Made by a program: the position numbers and the translations under genes. Shown one piece after another: positions 20,872 through 24,500 of a DNA stretch of 24,500 nucleotides. The notes under the pieces were generated by a model that worked only from the letters and a program-made list of their open reading frames with translations, made no database searches and was not told the DNA's origin. This DNA is from an uncultured Roseburia sp. (GTDB lineage Bacteria; Bacillota_A; Clostridia; Lachnospirales; Lachnospiraceae), in contig CAAEAE010000167.1 in the NCBI GenBank assembly GCA_900753715.1, forward strand, positions 1 to 24,500, in the 5' to 3' direction. Each line of letters opens with the position of its first letter. The first letter of the stretch is position 1.

Positions 20872-22194
20872 TCATTTTTCCGGCTCAACTAACGCTTGAG
20901 TTACCTGCGCAATCTGTGTCATCCCGCCCACGAGAATCCCAAGATTATCCCGGTAGATTTCATCGAACTGCGAAATGGGTAGCGGATTCTCGCCGATTCC
21001 TGCCTCAATCGTATAGCCGGGTCTTAAATAGCTCGAAATAAACCAGTCCTTATAGCCCGCAAAACCAGAGGCATAAGGCGTTTCTTCCACAAGATATCCG
21101 CTGACCTCTCCAAAATACTGTGCAATCTCTCCGGAATTTTCCGGCTCATAGTCCAGATACCTCCAGTAAATCACCTGTCCCTGCGTGTGGTAGGCGAGAA
21201 TCAGGGAAAAATCATGTGCCAGCGTAAAATCATAGACCGCCCGGCTCTCCGGTTCTGACAACGGCGCCGTCCCCACGAAATCTCTCGGTGCAGGGGACGT
21301 AAAGCCCTGTTCATATTTAATTTCTTTTGCATTCTCCCACCCGGCAGGATACTGAAGATTTAAGTCGACACCGCGGATGTTTGCCTTCCAACCAGACGGA
21401 AACGGAATCTGCGGATAGGATGCACTGATATTTTTAGCACTCTGATAAACTCTCTGGTATTCTCCCTCCGGAGAAATGACGCCCGTCACAAGGTCGACCC
21501 CATCCGGATTTACCATCGGCACCAGGTACAGGCGGTAACGGTCAAATAATACCGCCGCAGAGTTCTCCCCGATGCTCTCTCCCGTCGCATATGCCTTTGC
21601 ATAGTCCTCGACGAATTTGAGCAGCACCGGGGTTGTAATCCATTCGTTTGCATGAAACGATGCGTTGTAAAACATCTCCGTCCTTCCGTCTCCCATCATA
21701 AGAAACGGTATCTGCCGCCCCATGACGCTTCGCCCGATACTCCCCCGCTGCAAAAACGGATAACGGACCGCAAGTCCCTCCACCACGTACTGATTTAAGA
21801 AGGACGAATAATTCACCCCGGTCGGCACCAGCGGGAAATCAAACGGAATATTTAAAATGGCTCCCACTTCGAGCACATCCTCATTCTGTGAGGGGTTTGC
21901 CCGGCGGATGTCTTCAACTGTGGCACCGTAACGCTCTGCGAGTGCCATAAAGGTATCGCCCTGCTCGATCATATGTCTCGTATACCCTTTTAAATAGGGA
22001 AGCAGCTTTCTCCATACCGCCCCATCCGCCTCACATTTTAACGGAAGCCCGTTTTGCTCCTCAAATGTGTGCAGTGCCAGACAGGTTCTTTTTCCAAATA
22101 TTCCATCTACAGTCGTAGGTATTCCTGTCCGCGTCAGTGCAAGCTGAAGATACTGCACAAATGTTCCTCTCTCTCCAATTCTTACGGTCTGCAT
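20872..22194 (-). CDS. M14 carboxypeptidase with PG-binding and LysM domains
   Basis: A 440-residue peptidase. Domains: a PG_binding_1 helical domain (1-66, IPTTVDGIFGKRT), one LysM (about 72-117, MIEQGDTFMALAERYGATVE to GAILNIP), and an M14 zinc carboxypeptidase (about 125-435). Zinc ligands are H181 and E184 (HANEW) and H336 (AYHTQG); the catalytic glutamate is E397 (TIEAGIGENP). The layout is that of gamma-D-glutamyl-meso-diaminopimelate peptidase I (ENP1 type), which trims stem peptides of peptidoglycan and is linked to sporulation in Bacillus. Like ENP1 it has no signal peptide. An AGGGAG ribosome binding site precedes the ATG. It is followed 31 bases later by the XRE promoter, with no clear terminator between. 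Activity is well supported; sporulation role is inferred. Confidence 0.9.
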   Translation of the reverse strand: MQTVRIGERGTFVQYLQLALTRTGIPTTVDGIFGKRTCLALHTFEEQNGLPLKCEADGAVWRKLLPYLKGYTRHMIEQGDTFMALAERYGATVEDIRRANPSQNEDVLEVGAILNIPFDFPLVPTGVNYSSFLNQYVVEGLAVRYPFLQRGSIGRSVMGRQIPFLMMGDGRTEMFYNASFHANEWITTPVLLKFVEDYAKAYATGESIGENSAAVLFDRYRLYLVPMVNPDGVDLVTGVISPEGEYQRVYQSAKNISASYPQIPFPSGWKANIRGVDLNLQYPAGWENAKEIKYEQGFTSPAPRDFVGTAPLSEPESRAVYDFTLAHDFSLILAYHTQGQVIYWRYLDYEPENSGEIAQYFGEVSGYLVEETPYASGFAGYKDWFISSYLRPGYTIEAGIGENPLPISQFDEIYRDNLGILVGGMTQIAQVTQALVEPEK

Positions 22195-22258
22195 AATGCT
22201 CCCTGTTATGTCTACTTGTAATATCTTATGCCGCCGTATAAAAAGTGGTGTCTGCTGC

Positions 22259-23122
22259 CTATACCAACATTAATAATGTGCCTGCCACAATGAGTACCAG
22301 TCCAAACAGCGCTTTTTTGCCCAGCTTCTCATGAAATACAAGGTACGAAAAGGCGATGGACACGAGAATACTTAACTTGTCAATCGGTACAACCACGCTC
22401 GCAAGACCGTCCTGCAGTGCCCTGTAATAGCAAAGCCAGGATGCCCCGGTTGCGATTCCGGACAAACAGATAAAGGCCAGCTCCCTCTTTTCGATATTCT
22501 TTATGGTACCCTGCTTTCCTGTCACGAAGACGACAATCCATGCCATAATCAAAACTACAGCTGTACGAATTGCTGTTCCAAGATTTGACGAAATTCCCTG
22601 CATGCCCACTTTGCCGAGAATGGACGTTGCCGCCGCAAATACTGCGGAGAGCACTGCATAAAGTAACCAGCTTTTGCCACTCTTTTCTCCTGCATCCGCG
22701 TTTTCTTTTTTGGTAATCATGAGAAATGTTCCGGCGCCGATTAAAATAACGCAGACAAGCTTTAAGCCTGTGATTTCCTCATGCAGAAACAAAAATGCAA
22801 GCAGAATCGTCAAAATCGTGCTCGATTTGTCAATCGGAACCACTTTGTTGACATCTCCAAGCTGTAATGCCCGAAAATAGCACAGCCAGGATGCCCCGGT
22901 TGCAAGTCCCGACAGTATCAGAAAAATCCGTGTTTTCGTCGAAAGCGCGCCAATTTCGCTCTGCGCCCCGACTAAAAATACCATTATCCAGGAAAAAATT
23001 AAAACTACAATTGTTCTTATCGCTGTTGCCACATTGGAATCTGTTTTCCGGATTCCGCACTTCGCCAATATAGAAGTCAGTCCTGCGAACAGCGCTGATG
23101 CAAATGCAAATACAATCCACAT
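22259..23122 (-). CDS. EamA/DMT-family transporter with near-duplicate halves
   Basis: A 287-residue membrane protein with ten hydrophobic segments, the usual DMT number. It consists of two halves of about 143 residues that match closely: ATAIRTIVVLIFSWI against ATAIRTAVVLIMAWI, LSGLATGASWLCYFRALQ against LSGIATGASWLCYYRALQ, and VVPIDKSS against VVPIDKLS. The family exports or imports small metabolites such as amino acids or nucleosides; substrate here is unknown. GGAGGAGAG stands before the ATG within the 16-base gap from the hydrolase gene, so the two are co-transcribed. The conservation between halves is stronger than usual for this family. Confidence 0.9.
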   Translation of the reverse strand: MWIVFAFASALFAGLTSILAKCGIRKTDSNVATAIRTIVVLIFSWIMVFLVGAQSEIGALSTKTRIFLILSGLATGASWLCYFRALQLGDVNKVVPIDKSSTILTILLAFLFLHEEITGLKLVCVILIGAGTFLMITKKENADAGEKSGKSWLLYAVLSAVFAAATSILGKVGMQGISSNLGTAIRTAVVLIMAWIVVFVTGKQGTIKNIEKRELAFICLSGIATGASWLCYYRALQDGLASVVVPIDKLSILVSIAFSYLVFHEKLGKKALFGLVLIVAGTLLMLV

Positions 23123-23138
23123 AATCTTCTCTCCTCCG

Positions 23139-24500
23139 TTATTCCTCTGTTAATCGTTGTTTCAAATCTGCGCACTCAAATCCGACATTATCAAGCGATA
23201 TCGCACCGCTCCCTTTGAAGACCAGCCGCAGAGAATTAATCTCACCAAGATTTATCTGCGGATTTGAAGCAAGAAACTGCTCCACTCTCACCGTGACCGT
23301 CTGCATCGGACACTTCCATTCTTTTCCGCCAAACAGCGCATCGGTTTTATAAAGCTGCACCGGAAGCGGCGGGTACACCACCGCACAGGAGGAAATAGAA
23401 ACTTCCGCCTCTTCCCCCGCCGTATCCTTCACCACAATTTTTCCGTCAAATGGCTTGTAATTGCCATTTTCCACGCGCTCCGTATTCCGGTCTGCAATGT
23501 CAAACGTCACATCCTGCCCACCCATATCATACGGTGCAAACCGGAATATAATCTGTGCACTGTCGGCTTTCTTCCATTTAAAATAAGCTGCATAATTTTC
23601 GTCCGTTCCGCCGTCTCCATACGCTCTTTTTTCCTCCGTCCATTTGACAAGCCCCGATACATCCACCGTGGCACCTCTCATCGTCGCGGTCTCTAACTCG
23701 GAATCTTCATCAAAATTGGCGATACAGACAAAATCGGACGTCTGATAGCTCTGCACAAAAATGGTTTCGGGAAGCTCATCCGTATACGCGGCATAATATT
23801 TCAAAAGCTCCTCGTCTTCCCGCTCGCCCTTAAGCGTCACATCCAGAAATGTTCCGATAAACCGGCACGCGACGTTCTGCTGTTCCTGTTCGGTCAAAAA
23901 CGTTTTCGTATTTAAGAAACGGTTGAGCGGAAACATCATGTCGTATTCGCCCCACAGCTCGTTAAACTGTCCATGGTTGGCGTCTGCAATATAAAGCATG
24001 GACTTTAAGTATCTGCCATTCCCGGAAAATGTCACGTTTTCATACTGCTTCATTCCCATGAAAACCGTGACGTCCTGGTCGTAAGCCCCGGCTAACAGCA
24101 GATAATTTACATTTGCAAGTTCTACTGCGTGGTCGGCGGGCATGTACTGGTCTACCGTAGGTGCAATCGCAATAACCGATTTTATCGGGAAATGATAGGA
24201 AAAAGAGATATTTCCATTTTCCGGATAACTGTCATACCCGTTAAACAAGCTTGCCGTGGCAGCCGCCTCGCCGCCCCTGGAATGCCCGGCAACCGCGATT
24301 TGTTCCCAGTCTATTTTGTCATAAAACGGACAGTTTTCCTCTTTTCCAAGTGTCCGTAGCGCACGCATATTTTCTAACAGAAGAATTGCCCTCGCATCAT
24401 TTTCATTTACCAGATCGTTGCAGCAACGCTCATCCACCGACACAACCACGTAACCCTTTTTCGCAAGGTATCTGCCCAGATAGTCATAGCCCAGGTAGGA
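23139..24500 (-). CDS. Alpha/beta hydrolase with C-terminal beta domain (5' end beyond right edge)
   Basis: The frame stays open to the right edge, so the N-terminus is missing; 453 codons are visible. The first part is an alpha/beta hydrolase core: YLAKKGYVVVSVDER, the nucleophile elbow GHSRGGEAA, an acid in LLLAGAYDQDV, and the histidine in ADANHGQFN. This GHSRGGE form is found in lipase/dienelactone-hydrolase and polyester-hydrolase-like proteins. After a helical stretch (NVACRFIGTFLDVTLKGERE) the last 200 residues look like a beta-sandwich, ending in LRLVFKGSGAISLDNVGFE, as in carbohydrate-binding or jelly-roll domains. A membrane or signal segment may lie in the missing part. It leads a two-gene operon with the EamA transporter. 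Substrate unknown. Confidence 0.8.
   Translation of the reverse strand, partial: SYLGYDYLGRYLAKKGYVVVSVDERCCNDLVNENDARAILLLENMRALRTLGKEENCPFYDKIDWEQIAVAGHSRGGEAAATASLFNGYDSYPENGNISFSYHFPIKSVIAIAPTVDQYMPADHAVELANVNYLLLAGAYDQDVTVFMGMKQYENVTFSGNGRYLKSMLYIADANHGQFNELWGEYDMMFPLNRFLNTKTFLTEQEQQNVACRFIGTFLDVTLKGEREDEELLKYYAAYTDELPETIFVQSYQTSDFVCIANFDEDSELETATMRGATVDVSGLVKWTEEKRAYGDGGTDENYAAYFKWKKADSAQIIFRFAPYDMGGQDVTFDIADRNTERVENGNYKPFDGKIVVKDTAGEEAEVSISSCAVVYPPLPVQLYKTDALFGGKEWKCPMQTVTVRVEQFLASNPQINLGEINSLRLVFKGSGAISLDNVGFECADLKQRLTEE

Overview
The window looks like a chromosomal piece of an anaerobic, Gram-positive, Lachnospiraceae-like Firmicute (class Clostridia). Reasons: strong AGGAGG-type ribosome binding sites throughout, dense co-oriented operons, lipoboxes of the LxGC type, a short single-helix membrane protein of a kind I associate with Lachnospiraceae, BspA-like/fibronectin surface protein architecture, and a gut-type carbohydrate repertoire (pectinesterase, glycogen debranching enzyme). 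Genus cannot be read from this alone.

Bases 1 to about 2690 are the right end of an integrated mobile element, most likely a prophage. Seven small leftward genes overlap or nearly touch: an HTH protein, two unknown proteins, a 326-residue C-type-lectin-fold protein with the hallmarks of a diversity-generating retroelement (DGR) target, an Sm-like small protein, a zinc-ribbon protein and a YopX-family protein cut by the left edge. The DGR target has an adenine-poor, variable-repeat-like 3' end and, just after its stop codon, an 8-bp/4-nt hairpin of the sort DGRs use for target recognition. No reverse transcriptase or template repeat lies in the window. Two related terminator-like hairpins (2590-2684) mark the boundary with the host chromosome.

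Bases 2700-9990 are host housekeeping genes: a class I rRNA-type methyltransferase (+); a leftward set GNAT acetyltransferase - CorA transporter - BNR-type lipoprotein; a leftward thiamine salvage operon thiM-thiE-HAD phosphatase; an intergenic candidate small RNA on the + strand (about 8029-8208, possibly 6S-like) ending in a 16-bp terminator; a pyrF-traX pair; and a tRNA-Pro(CGG) with its own promoter and terminator.

Bases 10100-17070 hold a secreted mosaic surface protein (acidic tandem repeats, BspA-type LRRs, InlB-type repeat, two FN3-like domains), an SDR oxidoreductase, an overlapping class II aldolase/glycogen debranching pair on the - strand, a cytoplasmic pectinesterase and a 50-residue membrane protein.

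Bases 17080-19950 are a complete metN-metI-metQ D/L-methionine ABC transporter operon with a clear promoter and terminator. To its right, leftward genes encode an XRE regulator fused to about six 30-residue APFLS repeats and preceded by a perfect 24-bp palindrome; an M14 gamma-D-glutamyl-diaminopimelate-type peptidase with PG-binding and LysM domains; an EamA/DMT transporter made of two very similar halves; and an alpha/beta hydrolase with a C-terminal beta domain, cut by the right edge.

The item most worth following is the DGR target and its hairpin in the mobile element. Next are the repeat-bearing XRE regulator with its palindrome, and the unassigned small RNA.
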